Origin: Mucilaginibacter sp.
GTDB lineage: Bacteria; Bacteroidota; Bacteroidia; Sphingobacteriales; Sphingobacteriaceae
Direction: 5' to 3'
Assembly: GCF_025359345.1 (NCBI RefSeq)
Contig: NZ_JANYGQ010000026.1
Span: 1 to 64,000 of the forward strand
Length of the DNA stretch: 64,000 bases
Made by a program: the position numbers and the translations under genes. Positions 52,055 to 61,075 of the stretch are shown here, in pieces. The notes beneath the pieces were generated by a model, which saw nothing but the letters and a program-made list of their open reading frames with translations, was not told where the DNA came from and ran no database searches. Every line of letters starts with the position of its first letter. Positions within the stretch are counted from its first letter, which is position 1.

Positions 52055-52750
52055 TTAAACCAACCCCAGCCTCGTCTTCATCTCATCCCTATACGTACTC
52101 CCGATAGGTATTTTATGGGCGCCAATAATCACCTGGTGGTTCTCAACCATGGTAATATGCCGTATAGCAACCACGAAGGATTTATGCACCCGTACAAAAT
52201 TTTGTGCTGGTATCATCTCAAAAATATCAGCCATATTTTGGCGAATAAGAATTTTTTTCTCGTTAAGTACAACCGAAATATAGTTGCCGTCTTTTTCTAA
52301 ATATAAAATGTCGGCAATTTTTACCTGGTAGGTTTGCGGGCCGCTTTTAACAAACGCATATTCGGGTTGCTCATCCTTGCGCTGGGTGTTGCTTTTTAAT
52401 GTGTGCAGGCTTAAGGCTTTGTTAACAGCGGTTAAAAAACGCTCAAATGTTATAGGCTTAAGCAAGTAATCAATGGCATTGAGGTTATAGCTTTCAACTG
52501 CGTAGTCGCTGTACGCGGTAGTAAATACAACCATGGGCTTAACCGCAAGCGACGAAAACAACTCGATGCCATTAATGCCGGGCATGTTTATATCCAAAAA
52601 AACAAGGTCGGTATGGGTGCGGTTCAAAAACTCCATGGCCTTAACCGGTTCACGAAACGAAGCCTGCAGTGTTAATATACCGCTTTTTGCGCAGTACCGC
52701 TCTATTACTTCGAGGGCTTTGGGTTCGTCGTCAATAGCGATGCAGTTCAT
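52055..52750 (-). CDS. LytTR-family response regulator
   Basis: The product has 231 residues. The receiver domain has D8, D9 and phospho-acceptor D53 (LVFLDINMPGINGIE), followed by a LytTR DNA-binding domain (about 130-231: YAFVKSGPQTYQVKIADILYLEKDGNYISV in parts, RVHKSFVVAIRHI). Its ATG overlaps the stop of the kinase gene by 1 nt (TGATG), so the pair is translationally coupled. LytTR regulators bind paired 9-bp repeats; targets may include the GLPGLI-barrel genes just upstream on the other strand, which is inference. Confidence 0.92.
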   Translation of the reverse strand: MNCIAIDDEPKALEVIERYCAKSGILTLQASFREPVKAMEFLNRTHTDLVFLDINMPGINGIELFSSLAVKPMVVFTTAYSDYAVESYNLNAIDYLLKPITFERFLTAVNKALSLHTLKSNTQRKDEQPEYAFVKSGPQTYQVKIADILYLEKDGNYISVVLNEKKILIRQNMADIFEMIPAQNFVRVHKSFVVAIRHITMVENHQVIIGAHKIPIGSTYRDEMKTRLGLV

Positions 52751-53892
52751 CAGTTTAAATTTATTTTTAGTTCGACCCTAAATTTATCTTCATCATTTTT
52801 TATCAGCAGCTCATGTTTGCCCGGGTAAAGCAAATCGAGCCTGCGCTTTACATTCGCTAACCCTATACCGCTTTTGTCATCATGCATCTTTTTAACAAAA
52901 CTATAGTTCTTATTGGTGCATGTAAACAGTAATTCTTTATCCTTAACAGATATAGCGATATCAATAAACGAGGTATTGTTAATGGTTACACCATGCTTAA
53001 ATGCATTTTCAACAAAAGGGATGAAAATCATCGGCGCTATAAATAAATCGGGTGACAGTTCGCTATGCCGAAAATCGACAATCGCCTCATGGTCGGCATA
53101 CCGCAGCTTATTTAGCGCAATGCAGCTTTTAATATATTCTATTTCGTTTTTAAGCGGTACGGTCTCGGCATTGCTTTCATAAATCATATACCGCATCATA
53201 CCCGATAGTTTTGAAATACCGTCTGCCAGTTCATCATTGCCCTTATCCTGCGCCATCGAAAACAGGTTGTTGAGTGTGTTAAACAAAAAATGAGGATTCA
53301 CCTGCGATTTCAGGAATTTTATCTCGGTACTGAGCTGATGGGCTTCCAGTTGTTTGCGGAGAAACTCGCTTTTGATCCACTCTTTCGAAAAAAAGTAAGC
53401 GATCGCAATGCCGAGCATCGAGAGAAAAGTAATGACATGTGTAACCTGGAAAAGCCCGATCCGCCTAAAAATTACTGGGTCTTGCGATGTACCCTTAAAG
53501 TCCAGTACGGCGGTAGTAGTTGATGCCACGTCCATCTTTAAAATATCTGAAGCAGGCGAAACAAAAATTAGTGTCAATGCATAATCGAGCATGAATACAA
53601 ATGCCGTCCAGCCTAATACAGTGGCTACACGCGCCATGCTGCTGTTAAACGTCATTATTTTTTTTAACAGCCAAAATGCGACGCTGTAAAACAAAAGCAT
53701 CAACATTGATAATGTTAAAAACGACTGTGTGTAAGCCGTTTTGATGGTTACAATCTGCTCAGTCTTTCCATTCACAACCTGCCTGAATACCTGGAAATGC
53801 TTTGCCGAGTTCCCCGTGGTGTAAAATATGGCCGCCCAAAACAGTACGTGCAGTACTATTTCAACCAACTGATTTCTTTTGATTCGTAACAT
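52750..53892 (-). CDS. LytS/YehU-type sensor histidine kinase
   Basis: The product has 380 residues. Four membrane segments are visible in the first 170 residues (about 10-25, 58-77, 90-111, 150-168). The His_kinase domain follows, with H201 in KSQVNPHFLFNTLNNLFS, and a GHKL ATPase (IPFVENAFKHGV, then DKSGIGLANVKRRLDLLY). There is no large extracytoplasmic domain, so the signal is probably sensed in or near the membrane. It pairs with the LytTR regulator by a 1-nt overlap. It is divergent from the GLPGLI gene across 195 nt. Confidence 0.92.
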   Translation of the reverse strand: MLRIKRNQLVEIVLHVLFWAAIFYTTGNSAKHFQVFRQVVNGKTEQIVTIKTAYTQSFLTLSMLMLLFYSVAFWLLKKIMTFNSSMARVATVLGWTAFVFMLDYALTLIFVSPASDILKMDVASTTTAVLDFKGTSQDPVIFRRIGLFQVTHVITFLSMLGIAIAYFFSKEWIKSEFLRKQLEAHQLSTEIKFLKSQVNPHFLFNTLNNLFSMAQDKGNDELADGISKLSGMMRYMIYESNAETVPLKNEIEYIKSCIALNKLRYADHEAIVDFRHSELSPDLFIAPMIFIPFVENAFKHGVTINNTSFIDIAISVKDKELLFTCTNKNYSFVKKMHDDKSGIGLANVKRRLDLLYPGKHELLIKNDEDKFRVELKINLN

Positions 53893-54087
53893 ATTAAAAC
53901 TAAGGTAATACTTATTGCATCAGCTTAAAAATATGTGGTGCCTATTGCCGATAATAGGGGGCAAACCATACTTTTTTTGAAAAGCCGGATAACAAATATT
54001 GGGCTTTCACAGCTTAAAATCACGTGTTTACACCTAAGTTTTTGCCATACCCTGCCAACGCTTTACAATTGAAGAAAAATTAAGATT

Positions 54088-55032
54088 ATGAAACCTATCA
54101 ACTCAGTTTTCCTACTTATTGTTGTGTTTAGCATACTGTCGATCAGGAGCAGGGCACAACAAAGCCCCGAACGGGCACAACTCGTTGTTCATTACAATTT
54201 TTCGCACCTGCGGGATACAACCAAACGGGCGGAGCCTTATACCGAAAAAATGATTTTGTTTTTAGGCAGCCACTCCAGCGCTTATAAAAGCTACGATAAA
54301 GCAATGGCAGATGCCTTAATGAAGAAACAAATACAGGAGCAAATGGCCGCTAATGGGGGCGGCGGTGAAATACGAGTAATGCGGGGCAAAAATTCGGGTT
54401 CGAGTACCGAATACTACCAGTTTGCCGGTAACGGAAAATTAGTGCGGAGAGAAAAACTGATAAACAGTTATTTGATTGAGGAACCGTTGCCAGCAATTAA
54501 CTGGAAAATAAACAGCGATACGGCAACCTTTGGCGGCTTGCATTGCCAACAGGCTACGGCCCATTTTAAAGGCCGTGATTATGTTGCGTGGTTTTGCCCA
54601 GATCTGCCTTTTCATACCGGTCCGTGGAAATTAAATGGTTTACCCGGTGTAATCGTAGATGCTCATGATACCAAAAACGAAGTGGTGTTTAAATTTGACG
54701 GGGTAGAAGATATAAGTAAGGCTCCGCTTGTTGCAGACGCCACGGTTAGTGCCCCGTCCTCGCCCAACGTTACCATTGTAACGATTGGTGGTGCTGACGA
54801 CGGCGACCCCAACGTAATACAATTGCCCCAAGGCGCTATAAAAACTACTGATAAAGAATATACAAACTTACGCGAAGCGATGCGGAAGGATCCTGATGCT
54901 TTTACGCAATCGGCAATGGCTGGGGCAGGTATGGGCGCACAAGGTGGTGGCGGCCCACAGCCGGTTATTAAACTCAAAATTGGACCTGGCCCGGTTATTA
55001 ATAACCCAATTGAATTGCCCGAAAAGAAATGA
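54088..55032 (+). CDS. GLPGLI family exported protein
   Basis: The product has 314 residues with a signal peptide (cleavage near SRAQ). WFCPDLPFHTGPWKLNGLPGVI (in parts) contains the name-giving motif GLPG(V/L)I, and the Ca 120-residue region before it has the family's beta-rich pattern. The C-terminal tail is Gly/Pro-rich (GAQGGGGPQPVIKL). Function unknown; in Bacteroidota these genes usually stand directly before a TonB-type barrel, as here, where the stop overlaps the next ATG by 4 nt. Together they may form an uptake or peptide-secretion pair. Confidence 0.87.
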   Translation: MKPINSVFLLIVVFSILSIRSRAQQSPERAQLVVHYNFSHLRDTTKRAEPYTEKMILFLGSHSSAYKSYDKAMADALMKKQIQEQMAANGGGGEIRVMRGKNSGSSTEYYQFAGNGKLVRREKLINSYLIEEPLPAINWKINSDTATFGGLHCQQATAHFKGRDYVAWFCPDLPFHTGPWKLNGLPGVIVDAHDTKNEVVFKFDGVEDISKAPLVADATVSAPSSPNVTIVTIGGADDGDPNVIQLPQGAIKTTDKEYTNLREAMRKDPDAFTQSAMAGAGMGAQGGGGPQPVIKLKIGPGPVINNPIELPEKK

Positions 55033-57701
55033 TGAGCAACTTCAAATTTGCGCTGCCGGTTCTTCTGTTTATGCTGCTTGCTTTTACCGGATTCGCACAA
55101 ACAATAAGGGGGACCGTTAAGGATACTGCCGGCAAAGGGGTACCCTATGCCAGCATAAACCTGAAAGGTACGGGCAGTGCCATAATTGCCTATACCGTTA
55201 CTGGTACCACTGGTCAGTTTGCGCTTAATTTGCCTGCGGATGCCCCTAAAAGCGGCTTAAAGGTGGAAGTAAGCTGCATTGGTTTTAACAAACAAGCTAA
55301 AGAGCTGACAGACTTTACCGCACCTTGCAATTTTACACTAGGCATAGCAGTAAACCAGCTGCAGGGCGTTGTAATAAAAAATAGCAGGCCGTTTTTAAAA
55401 ACAAGCGGTGATACCACCGGCTACAAAGTATCCGACTACAGCAGCCCGCAAGACAGGGTGATTGGCGATGTAATAAAAAGACTGCCCGGCGTACAGGTGG
55501 CTGCAGATGGCAAAATATCATACAACGGCAAGCCGATATCAAATCTTTATTTGGGTGGCGATAATTTGCTCGATGATAAATATAACATCGCAACAAATAC
55601 CATCCCCCACGGCGCGGTAGACCAGGTGCAGGTTATTGAAAACCATCAGCCAATTAAAATGCTGAAGGATAAAGTAGTGAGTGAAGACGTTGCCCTCAAT
55701 CTTAGTTTTAAAAAAGATGCCAAATTGCAGCTGATAGGGCAGGAAACACTTGGCGGCGGTATACCCGGTAAATACGACGAGAACCTTAACGCCATGATGT
55801 TTAAGGATAATTACAAAGCCATAAACTATCTAAAAGGCAATAATACAGGTTTTGATGTAGCCGAAGATTTGATATCGCACAACGTGCAAAACTACTTGCA
55901 GCGTATTGATAATAATAAACCCGGCACCATGTTATCTACCGGTACAGCCGGCGACCCTGATTTGCCGCGTAACCGTTACCTTTTCAATCAATCAGGTATC
56001 ATCAACCTAAATAATCTTGTGCATTTAAAAAAGGATGTGCTGTTACGGGCCAACCTGTATTACCTGCGCGATACCCAGTGGCAGGATTATCAAAAGCGGG
56101 CCGCCATTTATTTGCCAAACGATACGGTAAATTACTCCGAAACTCAGCACAATAAACGCCGGCCGGATATTTTGCATGGCGGCTTAACCTTAAATATTAA
56201 TAAGGATAACTACTATTTAAACGATGACTTTATTGCCGATTATAACCACAATACCAGCTACTCGGCATTAACGACAAACGGCACGCCGGTTAACCAGGTT
56301 TTAAAAGATAATATTGCTGATTTTTCGAACGAATTTAACCTGATGCAAACCTTTAAAAGTAATAATATTATTGAGCTGTCATCGTACATTAACCACATAG
56401 CCGAACCGGAAAACCTGGCGATAAGCCCCGGCTTAAACCCACAGTATTTTAACAATGGATTACCCTATAACAAGCTAAACCAAACAGTTAATGTGCCAAC
56501 ATGGTTTACAAATAACTACGTATCATACAAAATACCTTCTGACTATGTAATCCAAACCTACCGGGCAGGTTTCAGCCTGCAAAAGCAAACGCTGGGCTCG
56601 GGTTTAAATACTACGCAGGTTGATAACTCAGTTAACGCGGTTACCGATAGCACCAGGAATAATTTGAATTGGTCGCGGCAAAAATTGTACACCCAGGCGA
56701 TTTTCGATTACCCCGGCAAGGTTCTTAAGGTAAACCTTACGCTGCCTTTAAGTCTCCAGCAAACAAATTACAGCGATGGCTTTTTTGCAGTGGATAAAAA
56801 GTCTACCCATTTGTATTTTAATCCCAGGCTTTTTGTTAAATACCAAACCGGTGTCGAAAATTACCTGAGCCTTATATATGGTATCCGTAACCAAACAGGC
56901 AACATAACCGACATCTATCGTGGTTATATTTTAAAAGATTACCGCACCCTGCTGGCCAATAACGCCGACTTAACCGAGCAACGGGACCAAACGGCAGCGC
57001 TGGGCTTTAACTATCGTAAAGCTATTACACTTTTCTTTTTCAGCGTATCGGCGGCTTACGACCATATATCGGCCAATAATATTTCGTCAAGCATCGTCAA
57101 TAACAATATAGCACAAAATATAGTGCTGCCGTTTGCAAATAGCACCAACTCGCTGTCGCTTAGCGGCTATATCAGCAAATATTCATTTGCATTGCGCACT
57201 ACTTTTAGCGGCGGGCTATCGTGGCAATCAAGCAGTTCAAACCAGGTGCAGAATAATATATTGCTGCCTTATAAAACTATATCTGTAACCGAAAATGCGG
57301 GTGCCGAAACGAAACTGAGCAGCACGGTAAATATAAGCTATAAGGTAATTTACAACCAGTTGAGCAGCAAATCATCCGCTGCTACATCGACAACTGCAAT
57401 CAGGAGTGTTTTCCAGCAGGCCGCCATTAATTACAATCCTACTGAAAGGCTTGAATTTAAATTAGCAGGTGATGATTATTACACCCATACGGGTACGTTG
57501 AATAACCAGAAATATGTTTTTGCCGATGCGTCGGTTAGGTATAAATTAAAAAAGCTGAAAACTGATTTCGAGCTAAGCGCCAACAACCTCTTCGACACAA
57601 AAAAATACAATGCGCTGTATTTATCAGCCAATAATTTTACGTCGAATACCTACACCATCCCCGGTAGGATTATATTGTTGAAGGCTACGTTTAATTTATA
57701 G
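55029..57701 (+). CDS. TonB-dependent-receptor-like outer-membrane beta-barrel with CarboxypepD_reg domain
   Basis: The product has 890 residues. A signal peptide (ends FTGFAQ) is followed by a carboxypeptidase-regulatory-like domain (TIRGTVKDTAGKGVPYASINL, about 24-105) and a plug-like region (DRVIGDVIKRLPGVQV, GKPISNLYLGG). The remainder is a beta-barrel of the type that accompanies GLPGLI proteins, ending ...IILLKATFNL, with no separate TonB box evident. The ATG overlaps the GLPGLI stop (ATGA), so expression is coupled. Probable role: outer-membrane transport of a peptide or small molecule. Confidence 0.88.
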   Translation: MMSNFKFALPVLLFMLLAFTGFAQTIRGTVKDTAGKGVPYASINLKGTGSAIIAYTVTGTTGQFALNLPADAPKSGLKVEVSCIGFNKQAKELTDFTAPCNFTLGIAVNQLQGVVIKNSRPFLKTSGDTTGYKVSDYSSPQDRVIGDVIKRLPGVQVAADGKISYNGKPISNLYLGGDNLLDDKYNIATNTIPHGAVDQVQVIENHQPIKMLKDKVVSEDVALNLSFKKDAKLQLIGQETLGGGIPGKYDENLNAMMFKDNYKAINYLKGNNTGFDVAEDLISHNVQNYLQRIDNNKPGTMLSTGTAGDPDLPRNRYLFNQSGIINLNNLVHLKKDVLLRANLYYLRDTQWQDYQKRAAIYLPNDTVNYSETQHNKRRPDILHGGLTLNINKDNYYLNDDFIADYNHNTSYSALTTNGTPVNQVLKDNIADFSNEFNLMQTFKSNNIIELSSYINHIAEPENLAISPGLNPQYFNNGLPYNKLNQTVNVPTWFTNNYVSYKIPSDYVIQTYRAGFSLQKQTLGSGLNTTQVDNSVNAVTDSTRNNLNWSRQKLYTQAIFDYPGKVLKVNLTLPLSLQQTNYSDGFFAVDKKSTHLYFNPRLFVKYQTGVENYLSLIYGIRNQTGNITDIYRGYILKDYRTLLANNADLTEQRDQTAALGFNYRKAITLFFFSVSAAYDHISANNISSSIVNNNIAQNIVLPFANSTNSLSLSGYISKYSFALRTTFSGGLSWQSSSSNQVQNNILLPYKTISVTENAGAETKLSSTVNISYKVIYNQLSSKSSAATSTTAIRSVFQQAAINYNPTERLEFKLAGDDYYTHTGTLNNQKYVFADASVRYKLKKLKTDFELSANNLFDTKKYNALYLSANNFTSNTYTIPGRIILLKATFNL

Positions 57702-57711
57702 AGAGAAGAAA

Positions 57712-57856
57712 GACTCAGGAATCAAGAGGTCAAGAGTCAAGAGGCCAAGAGTCAAGAATCAAGAGGTCAAGAGTCAAGGATCAACAGGTCAAGAGTCAAG
57801 AATCAGGAGCCAAGATTAACGGACACATCGCTTTATGTCTTGATTCTTGCATCTTA
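57712..57856. repeat. Tandem GTCAAGAGTCAAGAATC-type repeats with an inverted end
   Basis: Five or more imperfect units of about 11-22 bp built on GTCAAGA run from 57712 to 57826. An inverted portion (TCTTGATTCTTG) at about 57838-57849 lets the block fold back. It fills the gap between convergent genes. Confidence 0.7.
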
Positions 57857-57862
57857 ACCCTT

Positions 57863-58231
57863 CTAATTAGGCATCCTGTTAAGCGTAGTATGCAGTTTTT
57901 TACCATCGATGATAATATTCATCGATATGGAGTCGCCGCCGGCATAATACCTGCCGGTATGCACAAGCACGGTCCCGGTTTGGTTAGTGGTTGAAAAATT
58001 AATGTCACTGCCGATTGCCCTGCCTTCGTTTATATCCATTAATTCCATGTCATCTTCCAGGCTGCCGATGAGGTTGTTATTCTCTATCCTAAAAATATAG
58101 GTCACCGGGTATTTTCGGCCTTTTGATACTTTTACCTCGCCCGTCCATTTACCGTTCAAGTCGGCAATAGCCGTAAAACATAGCATTAAGCAGCCCACCA
58201 ATGCAACGGCGATTGAAATCTTATATCTCAT
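57863..58231 (-). CDS. Small exported hypothetical protein
   Basis: The product has 122 residues with a signal peptide (MRYKISIAVALVGCLMLCFTAIA). The mature part opens DLNGKWTGEVKVSKGRKYPVTYIF and shows alternating strands, like a short beta-barrel (lipocalin or avidin-like) of about 95 residues. I do not know a named family. Its start lies 5 nt after the MmcQ/YjbR stop, so the two are one unit; whether they are functionally linked cannot be told. Confidence 0.65.
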   Translation of the reverse strand: MRYKISIAVALVGCLMLCFTAIADLNGKWTGEVKVSKGRKYPVTYIFRIENNNLIGSLEDDMELMDINEGRAIGSDINFSTTNQTGTVLVHTGRYYAGGDSISMNIIIDGKKLHTTLNRMPN

Positions 58232-58236
58232 TGATT

Positions 58237-58641
58237 TTATTTTAAAGTGACAATTTTTTCATTTCTTGTCAGCAGTTTTGGTGGTACCCGGCTGCGCCAT
58301 GCATTTACAAGCAATTCGGCTAAGTCATCCGGTTTTACCGCTTTAAGGTCGACCAGCATGTAGTGGGTATTTAAATAATGGTCGGTAACATAAAATATAG
58401 TTGGGTCAGCATCAATCCATTTATCACGGTCGATATTGTAAACCACAAGTGTTTCGCCATCCTCACGCAACCGGCTGAATAAGTTTTTGCTCGCATAAAA
58501 ACCGGGTGTGCTGTAACAGGGCTTCTCATTGACGCCGGGCAGCGACATTACCGTTTTGCGGATAAATTCCAGGTAAATGATGGTGGCCGGCTCTTGTAGC
58601 TTTTGGGCAACATTAAACCGCCATTGGTGCCTGTTATTCAT
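58237..58641 (-). CDS. MmcQ/YjbR family protein
   Basis: The product has 134 residues and is cytoplasmic. FIRKTVMSLPGVNEKPCYSTPGFYASKNLFSRL (in parts) and the late FYVTDHYLNTHYMLVDL segment match the MmcQ/YjbR fold, a double-wing DNA-binding-like domain of unknown role. The family length is about 115, so the first 20 residues here may be an extension or the start may be later. First gene of a two-gene unit. Confidence 0.78.
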   Translation of the reverse strand: MNNRHQWRFNVAQKLQEPATIIYLEFIRKTVMSLPGVNEKPCYSTPGFYASKNLFSRLREDGETLVVYNIDRDKWIDADPTIFYVTDHYLNTHYMLVDLKAVKPDDLAELLVNAWRSRVPPKLLTRNEKIVTLK

Positions 58642-58787
58642 GATGTTTTAATTTATTTTACTAATTTATCATTTGGGTAGCACCCGTTATAAATTTTAAC
58701 GGAATATTTTTTGCAGTGTCCAATTACGTTAACCTCGTTTGATATGTGGTAAATAAATAGATTTAACAACCATTAAAAATTACGAAC

Positions 58788-59348
58788 ATGAGAAAATTAA
58801 CAGTTTTTAACCACATATCGCTCGACGGATATTTTGTAAGTGCCAACGGCGATATGAGCTGGGCCCACCGCGGTAGTGACGACCCCGAATACCAGGCTTT
58901 TGTATCGGGCAATGCCAGCGGCGATTCCGAAATGCTTTTCGGCAGGGTAACCTACGATATGATGGCAAGCTTTTGGCCAACGCCCATTGCCCGTCAGCAA
59001 ATGCCGGTAGTGGCCGACAAAATGAACAATGGCCGTAAAGTAGTTTTCTCCCGCAAAATGGACAAAGCTACCTGGAACAATACCAAACTTGTAAAAGGCA
59101 ATTTGGTTGAAGAAGTTAAAAAAATGAAGGCAGGGGAAGGGCCGGACATGGTGATAATGGGCAGCGGCAGTATTATTGCACAATTGGCGGCCGCCGGGCT
59201 GATAGATACTTACCTGATAGTAGTAAACCCGGTTGCCCTCGGCGATGGTCGCACTCTGTTTGAAGGTTTGCCCAATATGTTAAGCCTGAAACTTAAGTCG
59301 AGCAGAACGTTTAATAATGGTAAGACTTTCTTAACGTACGAAGCTTAG
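58788..59348 (+). CDS. Dihydrofolate reductase-fold protein (RibD C-terminal type)
   Basis: The product has 186 residues. The start MRKLTVFNHISLDGYFVSANGDMSW, the central GDSEMLFGRVTYDMMASFWP, and MGSGSIIAQLAAAGLIDTYLIVVNPVALGDGRTLF (shown in parts) are the usual conserved blocks of the RibD-C/DHFR-like oxidoreductases. It probably binds NADPH; the substrate is not known, and stand-alone members are not proven to take part in riboflavin synthesis. Monocistronic, ended by a perfect 18-bp hairpin. Confidence 0.87.
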   Translation: MRKLTVFNHISLDGYFVSANGDMSWAHRGSDDPEYQAFVSGNASGDSEMLFGRVTYDMMASFWPTPIARQQMPVVADKMNNGRKVVFSRKMDKATWNNTKLVKGNLVEEVKKMKAGEGPDMVIMGSGSIIAQLAAAGLIDTYLIVVNPVALGDGRTLFEGLPNMLSLKLKSSRTFNNGKTFLTYEA

Positions 59349-59355
59349 AATAGTC

Positions 59356-59395
59356 ATTAATTGAAAAAGCGGGTCAGCCCGCTTTTTCAATTAAT
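59356..59395. terminator. Perfect bidirectional terminator overlapping a stop codon
   Basis: An 18-bp perfect stem (59356-59373 with 59378-59395, loop TCAG) with A- and T-runs. Its right arm contains the TAA stop of the minus-strand beta-lactamase-like gene (59391-59393). Confidence 0.88.
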
Positions 59396-60482
59396 ATTTA
59401 ATTATAGCCTTTAATTTACCCCAAAGCTCGTTGTCAAAATCAGATCCTGCCGGTTTAACTCCGCCTGCCGTGGTGCCCATACGGATAATAACCAGTTGCT
59501 GTGATGGCACAACATATATTTTCTGGTCGTTTTTGCCCAGCGCGGCGAATAGATCTGCAGGAGCATTGGGGATTATGGCGCCTGGGAATACAATTTGCGA
59601 TTGCGGCAACATGTTACTGCTTTTGCCGTTAAGCCAGGTTAAATAACCATAGCTCAGGTTTATATTTTGCGAAGTGTTTACCTGGCTGTGGAAATAATTT
59701 GTATCGCTTAATATGGCAGTAGTGTTCCATTTGCCTTTATTTAATAACAGCAAACCAAACCTGGCCATACTGCGCGGGTTGCTGTAAAATATATTGTTCG
59801 AGTTTGGTGTTTTTATCCATAAACCATTCATTCCGATTTTATCCCTTATTTTTTGCTGGAAATAGGCATTATAGCTTAAGCCGCTAGCTTTCTCAACCAC
59901 GGCATCTAACAGGGTATAAGCCGCATTGTGATATGTCCAGCGCGTGCCGGCGGTCGCTTTAAAAACAAGGCAGCCCGGCAGGGTGCAATCAGGGTCTGCC
60001 ACGCCGTCGTCAAGCCCGGTCGTCATGGTTAGCTGGTTTTTTAGAGTGATTAAATTTTCTTTGTCAGCGGGTTCCGATGTCCAGCCCGTTCCCAGGTATT
60101 TCGAGGTGCGGTCGTTGATATTCAGCAAGCCTTCCTGCTGGGCAATGCCTACTAAAAAGCCGGTCATGGTTTTACCTGCAGATGCCCAGTACCAAAGGCT
60201 GTCGGCTGTAAATGTTCCGAAATATTTCTCGGTTACTATTTTGCCGCCTTTAAGTATGATGAATGCTTTTGTGCCCTTGCTTTGAAGGTAAGGGTAAAGG
60301 TTGCTGAGTGCAGTGTTGTCCCAGCCAAGCGAAGCAGCGGTAGTAGTTTGCCATTCGGTAGTTCCTGATGGGGGAAAGTATAGTGGTTGGGTTGTGGTGC
60401 TTTTATTTGGATCACTGCTTTTTTTGCATGATGCAACAAAAATGAAGGCGAGGATTACAACGCAGGGGTATATTTTTTTCAT
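59391..60482 (-). CDS. Serine beta-lactamase-like lipoprotein (class C/esterase fold)
   Basis: The product has 363 residues. The lipobox is VASC (C19), so the protein is anchored to a membrane. The catalytic signatures of the penicillin-binding fold are present: S101-A-G-K104 (WYWASAGKTMTGF) and Y184-H-N186. LTMTTGLDDG is the usual loop of the beta-lactamase-related (PF00144) family. A disulfide is plausible between the two Cys in PDCTLPGC. Members hydrolyse esters, peptides or amides; true antibiotic resistance is not implied. Confidence 0.87.
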   Translation of the reverse strand: MKKIYPCVVILAFIFVASCKKSSDPNKSTTTQPLYFPPSGTTEWQTTTAASLGWDNTALSNLYPYLQSKGTKAFIILKGGKIVTEKYFGTFTADSLWYWASAGKTMTGFLVGIAQQEGLLNINDRTSKYLGTGWTSEPADKENLITLKNQLTMTTGLDDGVADPDCTLPGCLVFKATAGTRWTYHNAAYTLLDAVVEKASGLSYNAYFQQKIRDKIGMNGLWIKTPNSNNIFYSNPRSMARFGLLLLNKGKWNTTAILSDTNYFHSQVNTSQNINLSYGYLTWLNGKSSNMLPQSQIVFPGAIIPNAPADLFAALGKNDQKIYVVPSQQLVIIRMGTTAGGVKPAGSDFDNELWGKLKAIIKY

Positions 60483-60552
60483 ATTGACGTTATACGACTT
60501 TATGCTTGGAAGGTTGACACGTTGAAAGGTTTAATGTTATAATTTGAATTGC

Positions 60553-60560
60553 TATATTTG
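60553..60560 (+). promoter_or_regulatory. -7 box just upstream of the toxin-antitoxin genes
   Basis: TATATTTG is an exact TAnnTTTG match ending only 3 nt before the antitoxin ATG at 60564. If used, the message would be nearly leaderless. No TTG stands 20 nt upstream. Confidence 0.4.
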
Positions 60561-60563
60561 TAT

Positions 60564-60770
60564 ATGGACGCCTTGATTGTTTACCCGGAAAATAAAGAAC
60601 AGCTAATTGCTTTAAAAGCAGTGATGAAAGCTATGAAGATTTCTTTTGAGCAAAAAAGCGAAACATATCCTGATTATGTGCTTGACGGAGTAAAGGAGTC
60701 GTTGAAAGAAGCAGACGACGGAAAACTAACGCCATATACAGGTATTAAGGACATGTTGGATTTGGCATGA
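60564..60770 (+). CDS. Antitoxin-like protein (DUF2683 type)
   Basis: The product has 68 residues from the ATG at 60564; the frame could extend to a TTG at 60549, but that is inside the promoter box. MDALIVYPENKEQLIALKAVMKAMKISFEQKSE (in parts) is the pattern of short DUF2683/YefM-like antitoxins in Bacteroidota: an N-terminal strand and helix, then a charged linker. The last 4 nt overlap the start of the ParE-type toxin, the usual coupling in toxin-antitoxin pairs. It would neutralise the toxin and probably represses its own operon. Confidence 0.78.
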   Translation: MDALIVYPENKEQLIALKAVMKAMKISFEQKSETYPDYVLDGVKESLKEADDGKLTPYTGIKDMLDLA

Positions 60771-61063
60771 GTTTGTCAATATTTTACACACCTCGTTCAA
60801 AGCAAACACTTGCCGCTGTTCACAGCTTTATACAAAATAAATTTGGAACTAAGGCCTCCGATAAATTTATAATTAAGGCAGAAAAAACTATTAAGCTCGT
60901 GTCGGTCCATCCGTTTATGTTTAAAGCAAGTTCAATTGATGACCGTGTGAGAATCGCTTTAATCACGAAACAAACATCGTTGTTTTATAGGGTTACAGAT
61001 ACATCGGTACATCTTTTGTTCTTTTGGGATAATCGTCAGGAACCAATTCTGCCAAAATATTAA
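60767..61063 (+). CDS. RelE/ParE family toxin
   Basis: The product has 98 residues. SLSIFYTPRSKQTLAAVHSFIQNKFG (in parts), the KAEKTIKLVSVHPFMF middle and VRIALITKQTSLFYRVTDTSVHLLFFWDNRQEP (in parts) fit the RelE/ParE fold: two N-terminal helices and a beta-sheet ending with basic/aromatic residues. DNA gyrase (ParE) or ribosome-dependent mRNA cleavage (RelE) are the known activities; which applies is not readable. It overlaps the antitoxin by 4 nt and is followed 12 nt later by the Fpg gene. Confidence 0.83.
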   Translation: MSLSIFYTPRSKQTLAAVHSFIQNKFGTKASDKFIIKAEKTIKLVSVHPFMFKASSIDDRVRIALITKQTSLFYRVTDTSVHLLFFWDNRQEPILPKY

Positions 61064-61075
61064 AATTCTACCACC

